A stretch of DNA of 64,000 bases from Sapria himalayana (GCA_029783825.1 JAREIK010003344.1:486145-550144), one strand, 5' to 3'. Counted from the stretch's first letter, positions 1-13,180 are shown. Notes: generated from the letters alone by a model not told the origin. Numbers and translations are program-made.

Positions 1-33
<33 letters not shown>
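1..33. repeat. (TG)n microsatellite
   Basis: Uninterrupted TG dinucleotide run at the window edge, leading directly into the GATA array. Confidence 0.95.
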
Positions 34-34
<1 letters not shown>

Positions 35-620
35 TAGAAGGATAGATAGATAGTTAGATGAAGAGTAGATACACAAAAAGACATATAGATATATAGATAG
101 AGAGTAGATAACCAAATAGATAGAAGATAGATAGATAGATAAGCAGATAGAGATATTGACTAAAAGTATGATTGATAGATAGAAAAATTCAAAGATAGAT
201 TGATTGATTGATAATTAGATAGAAAGATAGACAGAAAATAGTTAGATACTAGATTGATAGACTGATAGACTAATAGACTAAAATACTGATAGAATATTTA
301 GAGAAAGATAGTTAGACAAATAGACAGATAGAGCTAGATGGATGTCTTGTAGATAGATAGATAGATTTATAGATAGATAGATAAATTGATAGGCATATAG
401 ATATATACACAGATAGATAGAGAGATAGATAGACATATAGACAGATAGACAGATAGATAGATAAACCAATAGAGAGATAGATAAAGAGACATATAGATAG
501 AGAGACAAATAATAGTTAGATTGATTGAGTAATAAGCTGATATATAGATAGAAAATAGGTATATAGATAGATAGACCAAATATAGACAAATAGATATATA
601 ATAAATTAGATAGAAAGATA
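34..620. repeat. Degenerate GATA/GACA array, left segment
   Basis: Nearly continuous GATA tetranucleotides with GACA, GATT and AAAT variants. It is the left part of the array that resumes after the LINE at 8056, and its last 15-18 bases recur after the LINE poly-A. No gene is present. Open frames on the - strand are artefacts: TATC repeats lack stop codons, while GATA gives TAG in every + frame. Confidence 0.95.
603..620 (+). repeat. LINE target-site duplication, left copy
   Basis: AAATTAGATAGAAAGATA immediately precedes the first non-GATA base of the LINE and recurs at 8053-8070. The leading A's are ambiguous with the poly-A at the right copy, so the certain part is 15 bp (606-620 = 8056-8070). 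Confidence 0.85.
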
Positions 621-1299
621 ACGCTCTAGGCGAAATCCTTTGCTGGAGGAAAACTCGGCGAAAAAATCTCTTGCGGTTTCTTCTAGATTTCTCTCTCACG
701 ATTTACCTTAAATTAACTTTTATGTGAATTGCTTCGTATATTGCTATTTGATTTAACTTCTCTCGCATTTTCTATAACATTTTCATCTTGCGAATATCTT
801 GGATAAACTGTTAATGTGGATTGTTGGGTGAAATATCGTGTAAATTGCTTAGTGAAACTGCTATGGTATGTTAAATTTGTAAAGCGTTATTATGAGTAAT
901 TGCTAGTTTTTTACGCAACGAAGTGTTCATGATTCTCTCGCGAAATTAAGAATATTTATCAAAAGGTAAACTGAAATGGGCATGAAGTAATACGGGTGAA
1001 CAGGAACAACAACACGGGTAAGAAATATTAAGCTAGTAGAAGCCGGAAGCCTTGGTTCTTCTTGCATTTTTTTTTTCCTGTGTTATTAAGTTTTTGTTAT
1101 TTCTGTGCAAATATCAGTTTTCTGGAGTAAACGGTTATTAAGTCTTCTGGGATTTTCTGTGTTATTAAGCCTTCGTTCCTCCAGAAATATTAGTTTTCTG
1201 GAGTAAACGGTTCGGTCAACAGTTGTGGGAACTTCTGTGCAAACTGCTCTGGGATTCAGATTGTGACTCCACTACTGTTCAAACCTAGTCCAAAACAAG
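621..1299 (+). other. LINE 5' UTR / internal promoter region
   Basis: About 680 bases between the TSD and the first ORF1 ATG with no coding signal, and richer in G+C than the flanks near its start. Plant LINEs carry an internal promoter here by analogy; I see no specific promoter box. Around 1060-1210 there is a short imperfect internal duplication: the words 'gtgttattaag' and 'tctggagtaaacggtt' each occur twice. Confidence 0.6.
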
Positions 1300-2656
1300 A
1301 TGAGTATGGAAAAATCTGACTTATGTTTAAATAAGTCGTTTGCTTCGATGGTAAAGGGAACCGTGCCGATTTCACGTATCCAAGGGAACAAAAATGGGCT
1401 CCCGGCCATCATCTTCTCAGCTGAGGAATCTCGTAGGCTCTTAGAGCCATTCGAATACTCGCTCGTTGGTAAGTTCTCTCATGGTAGGCCTCGTGCGATT
1501 GGAGTTCAGAAATTCATTGACAATTTAAAGCTCAAGGGGAAGGTGAAATTTGCTGATTTCGATGCCAAGCATGTCGTGCTCCAATGCTCTCTACTAGAAG
1601 ATCAATATCGTCTATGGCAGCGCAGAATATGGCAAGTTATGGCTTTCCCATGCGTATACTGAAGTGGACAAAGGAGTTTACTCCTCTTGAAGAGCCGCCT
1701 ATAGCTCCGGTATGGTTTACATTGCCTTATTGCCACTTCATCTCTTCTCTGAATCCTCTCTTTATGCAATTTCATCGTGCGTGGGTAAGCCCATGTTAAG
1801 AGATGAAGCCACAAGAACCATGTCTAGGCCGAATAAGCACATGTATGCATCGAGCTAAACCTCTTAACTAAACCGCCTGATAAAGTATGGATAGGTAGTG
1901 GGGAAGGGGAACAGGCCGAGGGGTATTGGCAAACTGTCGTCCCCGAAAGCTTCCCTTCCTACTGTACAAAGTGTAAGAGGCTCGGGCATGATATTTATCG
2001 TGCAAGGTGGGAAAAGAAGACGGGCAGCAGAATGAGGGAGTAGGTAGGAAGGAGATGCAATGGGTAAGGAAAGAGGAGGCTTCGGTTCTAAATATCCAGC
2101 CGAAGGGAGATCTGAATAAAGGAATAATTTCAAGCATCCCTCCAGATTATTCAAACATTACACAGGATGAAGGAACCCTCGAAAGAGCAGAATGTGGGGA
2201 TAGAGAATGAGGTTACTTAAATAAAGGATGGGAGGAGGTAAACCACAAGAGAAAATATAAAAAAAAGCATCTAAAACAAGAATTGTATTGAAAGAAAGTC
2301 TTGAAGATGATGCGTGGATAGATGAGGATCTTCTGGATTTTCCTGAAGAAGATTCGGTAATTTTTAGTTGCCCTTCAATTCATAAGAGTGAAGAATCTCA
2401 AGAAGAGCCTGAGGCGAAAGCAAAGGATGATATATATATTTATAATGAAGATTGGGGGAATCTTTCGAGAACCCAATCCTTGGAGGCCCTAAAGCAAATG
2501 GCCATGGCGCTTGGAAAGCAGGTAAAATACAAGGAGATTAGGTATGAAATTCCTCACACTCCTAAAATAGTAAGAAACACAAAAAAATATGCTAATAGCT
2601 CTTATGAATCTAAGCGCACAACTCGAGCTCAAGCCAAATTAGTTTTTAATGGATAG
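1300..2656 (+). pseudogene. LINE ORF1 (DUF4283-like, zinc knuckle), frameshifted
   Basis: ORF1 of plant LINEs encodes an RNA-binding, Gag-like protein that packages the element RNA. The frame opens at ATG 1300 and runs about 110 codons through a DUF4283-type domain. It shifts near 1630 into a frame carrying the family hallmark KWTKEF followed by PPIAPVW, and shifts again in the 1720s. Around 1885-2000 the conserved segment before the knuckle (DKVWIG, then YCTKCKRLGH) is present. The CX2CX4H part of the knuckle is intact, but the final Cys is not at its expected place. The last piece (2288-2656) is acidic and ends in TAG at 2654. At least three frame changes and several stops mean no full protein. 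Family assignment is from motif recognition, not a search. Confidence 0.85.
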
Positions 2657-5600
2657 ATGCCTATATTGGAATGTTAGGGGGATAGCTAATAGCCCACGAT
2701 AAATAGGTTAAGACTTTAATTAAAGAACACAAAATCTCACTATTGATTATTACAGAACCAATGGTTCTGCAAGATCAACTAAATAAATATAGAGAAATTT
2801 TAGGATTTAATAAGGCGTATGCTAATCTAAATAGTAAACTCTGGATTTTATGGCACAGTAAAATGAAAATTGAAATAATAAAAGATACTGAACAAATAAT
2901 ACATTTCAAATTAGATAAGAACACAAATCAAATAATCTCAGCAGTTTATGCAAAAAATGGCACAGTAAATTTCATTTCTTATGGGAAGAAATGAAAGATA
3001 TAGCAAGTAGAAATTTACCTTGGTTTATAGGGGGCGACTTTAACATAATAAGAAGCCCTCAAGAAAAGAAGAGAGGAAAACCGCCTGATAAGGTAGCCAT
3101 GAAACAATTTAATGATACAATAGCCATTACGAATCTAATGGAAATTTATTTCACCGGCTCAAGATATACCTGGTGCAATAATTGGAAAAAAAGAGGAGTT
3201 ATCTGGGCCCGACTGGATAGGATTATGTGTAACATAAAGTGTGTCACCTCACAAGGGATTACGGGGCTTAGACACCTTAATAGAACTTGCTCTGACCATA
3301 GCCCCCTGCTTATCACGATTCATAGTAACCAGGGTAGTACATCTAATTTTAAATTTCAAAATATGTGGGTAAAGCATGCGAGCTTTGCAGGACTCGTCAG
3401 AGAGTCCTGGAAAGAACCAGTAGAGGGAAAACCGATGCAAGTTCTATCAATTAAACTTCTGAGGCTATAAGCTTGTTTAAAAACATGGAATAAAGAGGTT
3501 TTTGGAAAATTAAATCAGGAGCTAAAAAACTTAGAGGAAAAAGTAGCCAAGCTGGAGGACGATTTTGACTCCACGAATAACAATGAATCTCGGATAGAAT
3601 TGAGCAAGACTAAAGGAGAATTGAGATTGAAATTACACATGGAAGAAATTTATTGGAAACAACGAGCAAAAATAAAATGGTTAAAGGATGGGGATCGCAA
3701 TACTAAATTCTTTTATAATATGTCTAAAATAAAATCTCAAAAAATAAAATTAAAGGTCTAATAAATAAAGAAGGGAAATGGGTAGAAGAGGAAAAGGAAA
3801 TAGGTGCTCTCTTTAAAAATTTCTTTGAAAATCAATTATGTAGTCAGTCAAGTAGGATAGATAATTCTCTAATGCAGGAGATTAGGATGACCATTACGGA
3901 AGCCCAAAATCAATTAATGGAATCGATCCCAGAAGAACCAGAAGTCAAATAAGCTGTCTTTAGCCTGGATAAAGATAGTGCTGCAGGACCTGATGGTTGG
4001 AACAATTATTTTTATCAGGTAAACTGGAACACGATTAAAACTGAGCTAGTCCCTGCAATTGCAAGTTTTTTTGTAGGGGCCGAAATCCCAAAATCATGGG
4101 CAAAATCTTATATAGTACTAATTCCTAAAAAAGAATCACCACAGAAATGTGAGGATTATAGACCAATAAGTTTATGTAATGCTATGTATAAAATATTGGC
4201 CAAAATATTACAAAACAGGCTAAGCTTAATTTTACCTACTATAATATCTCAGGAACAAACTAGATTTGTTAAAAACAGATTAATGATTGATAATATAAAA
4301 CTTGCATAAGAAATGATGAAAGAAATAGGTGGTAAAGCTAGAAGTAAAAACTTAGTGGTCAAACTAGATCTATCGAAAGCATTCGATAGAGTGGAATGGG
4401 ATACCCTTTGCTTTGTGTTAAGAAGTTTCGGCTTCTCTGAGCTGACCATAGATTTAATTTATAGATGTATTTCAAGCACCTGGGTAAGAGTCATGGTAAA
4501 TGGTAAGTTAAGTGATGAATTTAACCCAAATAAAAGTCTAAGGCAAGGGGATCCGTTATCCCCCCTTCTTTTTGATATATATATAGAACTATTAATACGA
4601 AACTTGAACAAGAAAATATCCGAAGGTAAAATAATGTCATTCAGACAACCAAGGAATACACCCAGAATAGGTTGTTTAGCCTACGCAGATGACTTTATAA
4701 TATTTACTAATGATAGCACAAAGTCTTTAATGAATCTTATGGATCTTCTGCAAATCTTTGAAAAAGAAACAGGACAAATGGTTAATAAAAATAAATGTCA
4801 GTTTATGCTTGCAAAAAATGCAAAACCAAAGTTAGTAGATAAAATAAAAATATCACAGGTTTCGCGGAAATTGAAGAGGCATTAATATACCTAGGTTGTC
4901 CGATATATGAGGGGAGGTTGAAGGAAGAATATCTAACTTACCTTAAAGACAAATTAAGAAAGAAAATAGCAGGATGGAAAGAAGAACTCCTAGAATTTGG
5001 GGGGAGAATTACGCTGCTTTCACATGTATTACAAAGCACATTCACACACATTTTATCAGTGATACATCCCCCAAAAAAATTTATTAAAAAACTCGAATCA
5101 GAAATGGCAAACTTCTTATGGGGTAAAAAACAAGGCAGAAATAAACTACACTGGAATGACTGGAAAAGTATCTGTTACCCGAAAGAGGAAGCAGGCTTAG
5201 GTCTTATGAGCCTTCAGGACTCGGCAGCTGCCTGGGACTGTAAAAGCTGGTGGAGTCTTAAAGAAAGTGATAATCTATGAGCTAAATATATGAGGGTAAA
5301 ATATTTAGATAATAAAAATAAGACTTCCAAGAAAGCTTCGAACAGTTGGAAGTCAATGGAAAAACAAAAAGAGATAGTAGACTCACACTCTATACTAAAA
5401 AAGAGTGGCTGGAAATGGATGTTAACACCACAAGGAAACTTTTCTCTCAAATCGGCAAAAGATTTGATTAGAAAGAAAAAACCGATACAAACTCTATTTA
5501 AATGGGTATGGCAAGAAAATGTTTCACAAAATTTGCGCTTCTTTACATGGAAGGCATTATTGAACGCCATACCGGTAGATATAAATGTACAAAAGAAAGG

Positions 5601-6554
5601 GATTAACATGGCCTCAAGATGCGAATGCTGTTTTCAAGCGGTTGAAACAACTGATCACTTGCTCTCGAATGGTCCCATTGCAGCAGAAATATGGAGAGAG
5701 ATGGAAGGGAAAAAAAGAATATGTAAATAGAAGATGGATTAATAGATAAAGTTAAAAAATGGGGAAAAGTAAACATGAAAAGCCCAGCCAGGAAATGGCT
5801 TAGTCAGAAACTGCCGCATCTAATTATCGGGTGCATTTGGAAATCTAGAAACAAAAGTAAATATGAAAATATAAGGATGAACTTAACAGAAATTATAAAA
5901 GATATTAAAAAGGAAATATATAATATAACAATAATAAAACCGATAGTAATACAGGATTTGGAACAAGAAAAGAAGCTTGAGAATGAATGGGATCTCACAT
6001 ACAAAGTGATAAAACAGTAATGGGCTAAATGTATACAGTGGAATGCTCCGCCGGTTGGTAAACTTTCACTTAATACGGATGGGAGTTTTAGCAGGGACAC
6101 TGGAATAGCAGGAGGAGGCGGAGTAATAAGAGATCATACAGGGACAGTACAGAGAGCATTTACCAGAGCTAGTAGGGCATCCTCGGCATTAGAATCAGAA
6201 ATTAGAGCATTAAAATCAGGGTTAGAGATATGTAAGCAGCTAAATTTTAAAAACATTGTAGTTCAGGTAGACTCAAAATTACTAGTTGATACGGTAATAA
6301 ATAAGAAAATATTATGGAGGTATGAAGAGGATCTAGAAGTTATTCTTAATCTTCTGGAAGAACTGAAGGCCTCAATAATACATATATATAGAGAAGCCAA
6401 TAATCTAGCGGATTATCTATCTAAAATAGGCACCATCAGAGGAAATATAGATTATAAGGAGAAGTTCATGCCAAATAGACTAAAGGGAATAGCATGTCTA
6501 GATAAAATGGGTTTTCCTTATATAAGAACAAATAAACAATCCATGAAGATATGA
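2649..6554 (+). pseudogene. LINE ORF2: endonuclease, reverse transcriptase, zf-RVT, RNase H; inactivated
   Basis: ORF2 would nick the target and copy element RNA into DNA. It starts at ATG 2649, 8 bases inside the end of ORF1. Domains in order: APE-type endonuclease (WNVRG near 2668; GGDFN, YTW, LDR and SDH between 3030 and 3305); a charged linker with KWLKDGDRNTKFF (about 3680-3720); reverse transcriptase with AGPDG, QGDPLSPLLF and catalytic YADD at 4682-4693; zf-RVT with paired Cys and His (about 5410-5710); and an RNase H whose D-E-D-D residues are all visible (TDGS, ESE, VDSK, ADYL; about 6075-6420). Frames change near 2693, 2980, 3750, 4860 and 5720. In-frame stops occur at 2704, 3468, 3950, 4307, 5278 and 6018. 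The catalytic motifs survive, but no single product is possible. Confidence 0.95.
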
Positions 6555-8055
6555 CAGATGGAGCTAATTGGATATATATGAAGGAGATCCCATGGTAGTA
6601 TATATTAATTCTGCATTTTGGCAGAATGGCATATAGCTATACTGAACGGTTATTAAAATAATATGTATGTAATTTAGAATTTCTGCATATTTAATCTGCT
6701 AATTCCGCATTTTGGCAGAAGTCGATAATCTCTATAGAAAGGTTGTATTTTGATTTTCTTTACAGGTCAATATATATTATGTCCTTTCCTTGCAGTATGT
6801 GAAAGGGGAGTAATCGTTAATAATTGATTTATGTTGTATTAGATTAATCAAGAATAAGGGTAGTAGGGTGTAAAGTTCTGGTAGGCATGGTTGTTGTTTC
6901 TTTGTTTTCTCTTTGGTTTGTTCTATGATCATCAGCGAATACATGTCGAAGGAGGAAGGCTGGAATCTCGTGAAGATTTGAGCCAGACGCACAGGGGAAA
7001 GGAGAGATAGTTGTTGTCTGTTGCTGCCCCCGGTTGCTGTCAGGAGTACTCCCGCTGCTGAGACAAATATAACTACTGGATAGGAAAGACTCCCTGCTGT
7101 TCAAAGTGATAAGAGACTCATATCTTAAAATCTCCATGGTCCTGAAGGGGATTAACAGAAACTGAGGTGAATAATAAAAAAAAGGAAAAATGGTAAACAA
7201 GTAAGATCATTATGGAGGCTAAAGGAATAGGGTAAGGTAAGATATCGGTTGTTAGAATATATTTCTGTTATTTCTTTTTTCTTAGCAGCGAAGTCCCTCG
7301 TATATACATCCAGTAAATCCAGCAGCTGCTGGAATTGTTGGAGTCCTAGTCATGGTTTGGTTATGGTTTTAATGTTTAGGTTAAGTGGCTATGTGTGAAT
7401 GTTGTGAAGAGTCATGTGTTAATTTACGATAGTTTATAGATTTATTGGGTTTGTAAGTGCCTAGACTAGGAGGCTGGTCCAGCACTCTGTAAAGCTGAAG
7501 GACTCAGTTTATGAAGCTCTAAAGGGGCATAGATGTAAGTGGAAATGGAGATAAGATAAAGTGCAGAAAAATCACTTGGAGTAATTTGCTAGCTTTATCA
7601 AGCTGGAACAAAAGAGGTTAAAAGAGTAAAGGATAACTTCAAAGGCAAGAAGAAGAGCAGCCATAAGGTAAACAAGATGAATGAATGAGTATGTAGATAT
7701 GTTGCTTTGTTTTGCAGGAAATCAGTAATGTCAACATAGAATAGGCATAAACCAATAGTCTAGGAGGGCAGGAATTATGGAAACCCAACGAAGTAGAAGA
7801 AGCTCAAGTGGATTTCAGAGATCATATCAAGAAGGGTTATAGCTATATACAAGAAATATATAGCTAATCTCAAAAAAGTGCATCCATTGCAAATGATTCT
7901 CAAGAATAGAGATTTAGTAATTTTAGATCTTTTTTAATTTTTAATGATAAGGGTCAAGGTTGTAAGTGGGGAATGTGTAGATTTTAGTTTGTAAAAATGG
8001 TATTCCTCCGCCAAAAGAGAGGGTTAATATTAATAAACTCTTTTTAAAAAAAAAA
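6555..8055 (+). other. LINE 3' UTR and poly-A tail
   Basis: About 1.5 kb of non-coding sequence ending in AATAAA (near 8030), a T run and 10 A's, then the right TSD. Two parts, about 6895-7145 and about 7960-8050, are recognisable in reverse complement in the truncated copy at 8419-9045. The stretch of about 700-800 bases between them (about 7150-7950) has no clear counterpart there. No gene is seen. Confidence 0.8.
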
Positions 8056-8070
8056 TTAGATAGAAAGATA
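8053..8070 (+). repeat. LINE target-site duplication, right copy
   Basis: AAATTAGATAGAAAGATA directly after the poly-A, identical to 603-620. Confidence 0.85.
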
Positions 8071-8401
8071 GATTGATTGATTGATAGACTGGTAGACTAG
8101 TTGACCAATAGACTGATATATAGAATGAGAGATATACAAATAGAAAAATACAAAGAAAAAAAGATAGATAGATAGACAAATAGATCGATAGAGAGATTGA
8201 TAGATAGACTCATAGACTTATAAAGAGATAGATATATAGACAAATAAAATTATAGATAAATAGACAAATATACAGATAGATAGCTAAATAGATAAAAAAA
8301 TAGAAAGATAGATAAATAGATATATAGACACATAGGCAGATAGATAGACATATAGATAGATAGATAGACAGATAGATAGACATATATATAGTTAAAAATA
8401 T
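8071..8401. repeat. GATA/GACA array between the two LINE copies
   Basis: About 330 bases of degenerate GATA repeat, resuming in the same orientation as the left segment. No gene. Confidence 0.95.
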
Positions 8402-8418
8402 AGATATATCAATATATA
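8402..8418 (+). repeat. TSD of truncated LINE, left copy
   Basis: AGATATATCAATATATA, identical to 9046-9062 and abutting the poly-T (poly-A of the - strand element). Confidence 0.9.
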
Positions 8419-9045
8419 TTTTTTTTAAAAAAAAGATTTTATCATTTATTAAAGAAAACATATCCCTCACTTGTAGGCGGAGGAAAACCTTTACAGCTTC
8501 AGAAAACTTAAAAGACATACTATTTACAAAGCAATACCCTAGTCAATAATTCAGAGAAGTTATCATTTTCTTAGGATTAGCTGAAGCAGTAACCGCTCTC
8601 TGTATGATTCTTCCTTATTATATAACCGTGAACAGCAGGAAGTCTTTCCACACCAGCGGGCATATTCGTCTCAACAGCAGGAGATCTCATTGCAGCAACA
8701 GGGAACTCTCTACATGTGCTTTGGCTGCAACAGATAGCAACAGATTTTCCATGATATGTACTCAGTAGAGGCTCTTTATTTGATATTGTCACTGCATATT
8801 TATGGAAGCAGTTTTATCAGCATCCCTGGAGGCTCTTTCACAAGTTCTAGACAGCAGCAGCATCCTCATTGGAGACTCTTTAGCAGCAGCTTAGTGATGC
8901 CCTTGTGGACAGACCTCTATCCCTCCTTTTCCTCGTGCGTCTGGCTCTAATCTTCCCATGATTCCAGCCGTCTACCTTCCTCGTGTATTCCTGTCGAACC
9001 TATAACAAAACTAAAGAGAAAACAAAAAAACAAAAAAACAAAAAA
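8419..9045 (-). mobile_element. 5'-truncated LINE copy, inverted, same family as 621-8055
   Basis: Read on the - strand, this block matches the 3' UTR of the neighbouring LINE. Shared words include TTTGTTTTCTCTTT, GGCTGGAATC, GAGCCAGACGCAC, the 'ctgttgagac' region and the terminal CCTCCGCC, followed by an AATAAA and poly-A (poly-T on + at 8419-8426). Perfect 17-bp direct repeats flank it, so it is an independent insertion and not an inversion product. It holds only about 630 bases of 3' UTR and no ORF. The copies clearly diverge by substitutions. The 5' junction is a run of A's broken by C's on the + strand (about 9020-9045). Confidence 0.9.
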
Positions 9046-9062
9046 AGATATATCAATATATA
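9046..9062 (+). repeat. TSD of truncated LINE, right copy
   Basis: AGATATATCAATATATA, perfect match to 8402-8418. Confidence 0.9.
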
Positions 9063-11660
9063 GATAGAAAGAAACATATATATATATAAATAGATAAATA
9101 ACTAGAATGGCAGAAAGATAGATAGACAAATATATAAATAGATTTATAAATAGAAAAATAAATATAGACAGATAAACAAATATATAAATAGATAGATAGG
9201 CAGATAGATAGATAGATAGATAGGCAGTTAGACTAAGATAGATAGACAAATAGATAGATAAATAGATATATAGATAGAAAAAGATAGAGAGAGTAATTGA
9301 TAGATATTTAGATATATAAATATATTGATAGACAAATTGACCGATAGATAGATAGATAGATAGTTTGACCTTTACATAGATAGACAAATAGACAAATAGG
9401 TACATATATAGATAATCAGATAGACCTATAGCTAGATAGAAAGATACCCATATAGAAACATAGAGAGATATATAGATTGATAGATAGACAAGTAAACAAA
9501 GAGAGATAAATACATATATAGATAGTCATATATATAGATATATAGATAGACTAATAGGTAGATAAAGATAAATAGATATAAAATAAATAGATAAATAGAT
9601 AGACAAGTAGATAAATAGACAGAGAGACATATAGATAGACAGACATATACATAGACATATAGGCAAATAGATAAATAGATAGATAGACAGATAGATAGAT
9701 AGATAGATAGACAGACATATACATAGACAAATAGACAAATAGGCAAATAGGAAAATAGACAGATAGATAGATATATAGATAGGTAGATAGCTAGAAAGAC
9801 ATATAAATAGATAGATTGATAGATATATAGATAGACAAATAGATAGATAGACAAACACACAGATATAATGATTGATTGATTGATAGACAAATAGACAGAT
9901 ATTTATATAGACAATTAGATAGATAGAGAGATATATAAACAAATAGACAGATAGAAAGATAGATGGTAGATATATAAACAGATAAACAGAAAGAAAGAAA
10001 GATACATAGATAGATAGTCAGAAAGATAGATAGACAGATAGACAAATATATAGATAAAGAGCCAAAAATATTGATAAATAGATAAAAAATAGATAGATAG
10101 AAATATAGAGAAATAGATAGATATACAAAAAGATAGTTGATTGTTTGATAGATAGATTAAAATATAGCCAAATAGGTAGATAGGTAGATAGGCAAATAGA
10201 TAGATAAATAGATTGATTCATAGAATGATAGATAGATAGATAATTAGATAGATAGATAAATAGATAGATTGTTTTGTAGATAGATAGATAGATCGATATA
10301 TTGATAAACATATAGATAGATAGATTGATTAATTGATAAAAATATAGACAGATAGATTGAAAGATAGATATATAAATAGATAGATGGATAAATAGATAGA
10401 TAGATGGACACATAGATAGATAGAAAGGTAGAAAAATAGACAAATAGACATATAGATTTTTAGATAGATAGAAAGATAGATAGATAGATTCATTTATAGA
10501 TTGATAGAAAAACAAATAGAAAGGTAGATTGATTGATATACAAATAGACATTAAGATAGATACATAGATAGAATGATTGTTAGATAGTTAGATAAATAGA
10601 GAGGTAGATAGATATATATGATAGTTATATAATTAGAAAGAATGTCATATAGATAGAAAGATAAATTGATAGATATGATAGTTACATAGTTAGAAAGATA
10701 GATATATAGATATTAATATAAATAGATAGATAAAGAAATTGATAGATTGATAGATAGTAACATAGGAAGATAGACACATATACATATAAACAAATAGACA
10801 TATAGATAGATAAATGGACAAATAAAATAATATATAGATTTGATAAATAGACAGATAGACAAATAGATTAATAGACATATAGATAGAAATACATATAGAT
10901 AGATAGGCAGATATATTGATAGATAAAAAAATATAGATAGATAGATAGATATATATATATATATATATAGACATATAAGCAGATAAATAAGTAGATAGAT
11001 ATAAAGATTGTATAGATAGAGAGATAGATAGGTAGATAGATATTAAATAGCCATATAGATTGATTGATTGATAGAAAGATAGATAAACATATAGACAGAT
11101 AGATAGAGAGACAGATATTCAGATTGATTGATTGATGGATAAATAGATAGATTGGTGGACAAATAGATAGATAGAAAGGTAGAGAGATAGAAAAATAGAT
11201 AGATAAATTTTTAGACAGATACAAAGATAGATAGATTGATTGATTGATTCATTGTAAGATTGATAGAAAGACAAATAGATAAGTAGATTGATAGATTGAT
11301 AGATTGATAGATTGATATACTGATAGACTTTAAGATAGATACAGAGATTGGATGATTGTTAGATAGTTAAGTAGATAGAGAGTTAGATAGATAGATATGA
11401 TAGTTAGATAGTTCGAAAGATAGACATATAGATATTAATATAAATAGATAGATAGAGAAATTGATATTTTGATAGATAGTTTCATAGGTAGATAGACACA
11501 TATACATATAAACAAATAGACATATATATAGATAGATAGACAAATAAAATAATATATAGATTTGATAAATAGACAGATAGACAAATAGATTAATAGACAT
11601 ATAGATAGAAATACATATAGATAGATAGGCAGATATTTTGATAGATAAAAAAATATAGAT

Positions 11661-11703
<43 letters not shown>

Positions 11704-13133
11704 CATATAAGCAGATAAATAAGTAGATAGATATAAAGATAGATAAATAAAGAGATAGATAGGTAGATAGATATTAAATAGCCATATAGATTGATTGATT
11801 GATAGAAAGATAGATAAACATATAGACAGATAGATAGATAGACAGATATTCAGATTGATTGATTGATGGATAAATAGATAGATAGGTGGACAAATAGATA
11901 GAAAGGTAGAGAGATAGAAAAATAGATAGATAAATTTTTAGACAGATACAAAGATAGATTGATAGATTGATTGATTCATTGTAAGATTGATAGAGAGACA
12001 AATAGATAAGTAGATTGATAGATTGATAGATTGATATACTGATAGACTTTAAGATAGATACAGAGATAGGATGATTGTTAGATAGTTAAGTAGATAGAGA
12101 GTTAGATAGATATATCTGATAGTTAGATAGTTAGAAAGATAGACATATAGATATTAATATAAATAGATAGATAGAGAAATTGATATTTTTATAGATAGTT
12201 TCATAGGTAGATAGACACATATACATATAAACAAATAGACATATAGATAGATAGATAGACAAATAAAATAATATATAGATTTGATAAATAGACAGATAGA
12301 CAAATAGATTAATAGACATATAGATAGAAATACATATAGATAGATAGGCAGATATTTTGATAGATAAAAAAATATAGATAGATATATATATATATATATA
12401 TAGACATATAAGCAGATAAATAAGTAGATAGATATAAAGATAGATAGATAGATAGAAAGATAGATAGGTAGATAGATATTAAATAGCCATATAGATTGAT
12501 TGATAGAAAGATAGATAAACATATAGACAGATAGATAGATAGATAGATATTCAAATTGATTGATTGATGGATAAATAGATAGATAGGTGGACAGATAGAT
12601 AGATATAAAGGTAGAGAGATAGAAAAATAGATAGATAAATTTTTAGACAGATGCAAAGATAGATAGATATATTGATTGATTCATTGTAAGATTGATAGAA
12701 AGAGAAATAGATAAGTAGATTGATAGATTGATAGATTGATATACTGATAGACTTTGAGATAGATACATAGATAGGATGATTGTTAGATAGTTAAGTAGAT
12801 AGAGAGTTAGATAGATATATATGATAGTTAGATAGTTAGAAAGATAGACATATAGATAGAAAGATAAATAGATAAATATGACAGTTAGATTGTTCAAAAG
12901 ATGGACAGATAGATATAAATATAAATAGATAGATACATAAATTGATAGATTGATTATTTGACACATAGATAGATAGACACATATACATAAAGACAGATAG
13001 ACATATAGATAGATAGATAGATAGACTAATAGATAGATTTGACAAATAGTCAGATAGACAAATAGATTAATAGACATATAGAAAAAAATATATATAAATA
13101 GATAGGTAGATATATTGATAGATATAAAAATAT

Positions 13134-13180
<47 letters not shown>

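Larger units (their letters stand above)
621..8055 (+). mobile_element. Full-length, inactive plant LINE (L1-type non-LTR retrotransposon)
   Basis: The element has a 5' UTR (621-1299), ORF1 (1300-2656), an ORF2 overlapping it by 8 bases (2649-6554), a long 3' UTR (6555-8045) and a short poly-A tail. It is flanked by a direct repeat of at least 15 bp (606-620 and 8056-8070), the normal result of target-primed reverse transcription. An AATAAA lies about 15 bases before the A tract. Both ORFs carry frameshifts and stops, so it cannot make its own proteins. About 7.4 kb is within the usual size for plant LINEs, so I read it as a complete insertion into the GATA array rather than a truncated copy. 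Orientation is + from the ORFs and the tail. Confidence 0.93.

Noticed and set aside
9432..10045. Regularly spaced repeats that might suggest a CRISPR array
   Set aside because: Units are 4-base microsatellite variants with no unique spacers, in plant nuclear DNA.
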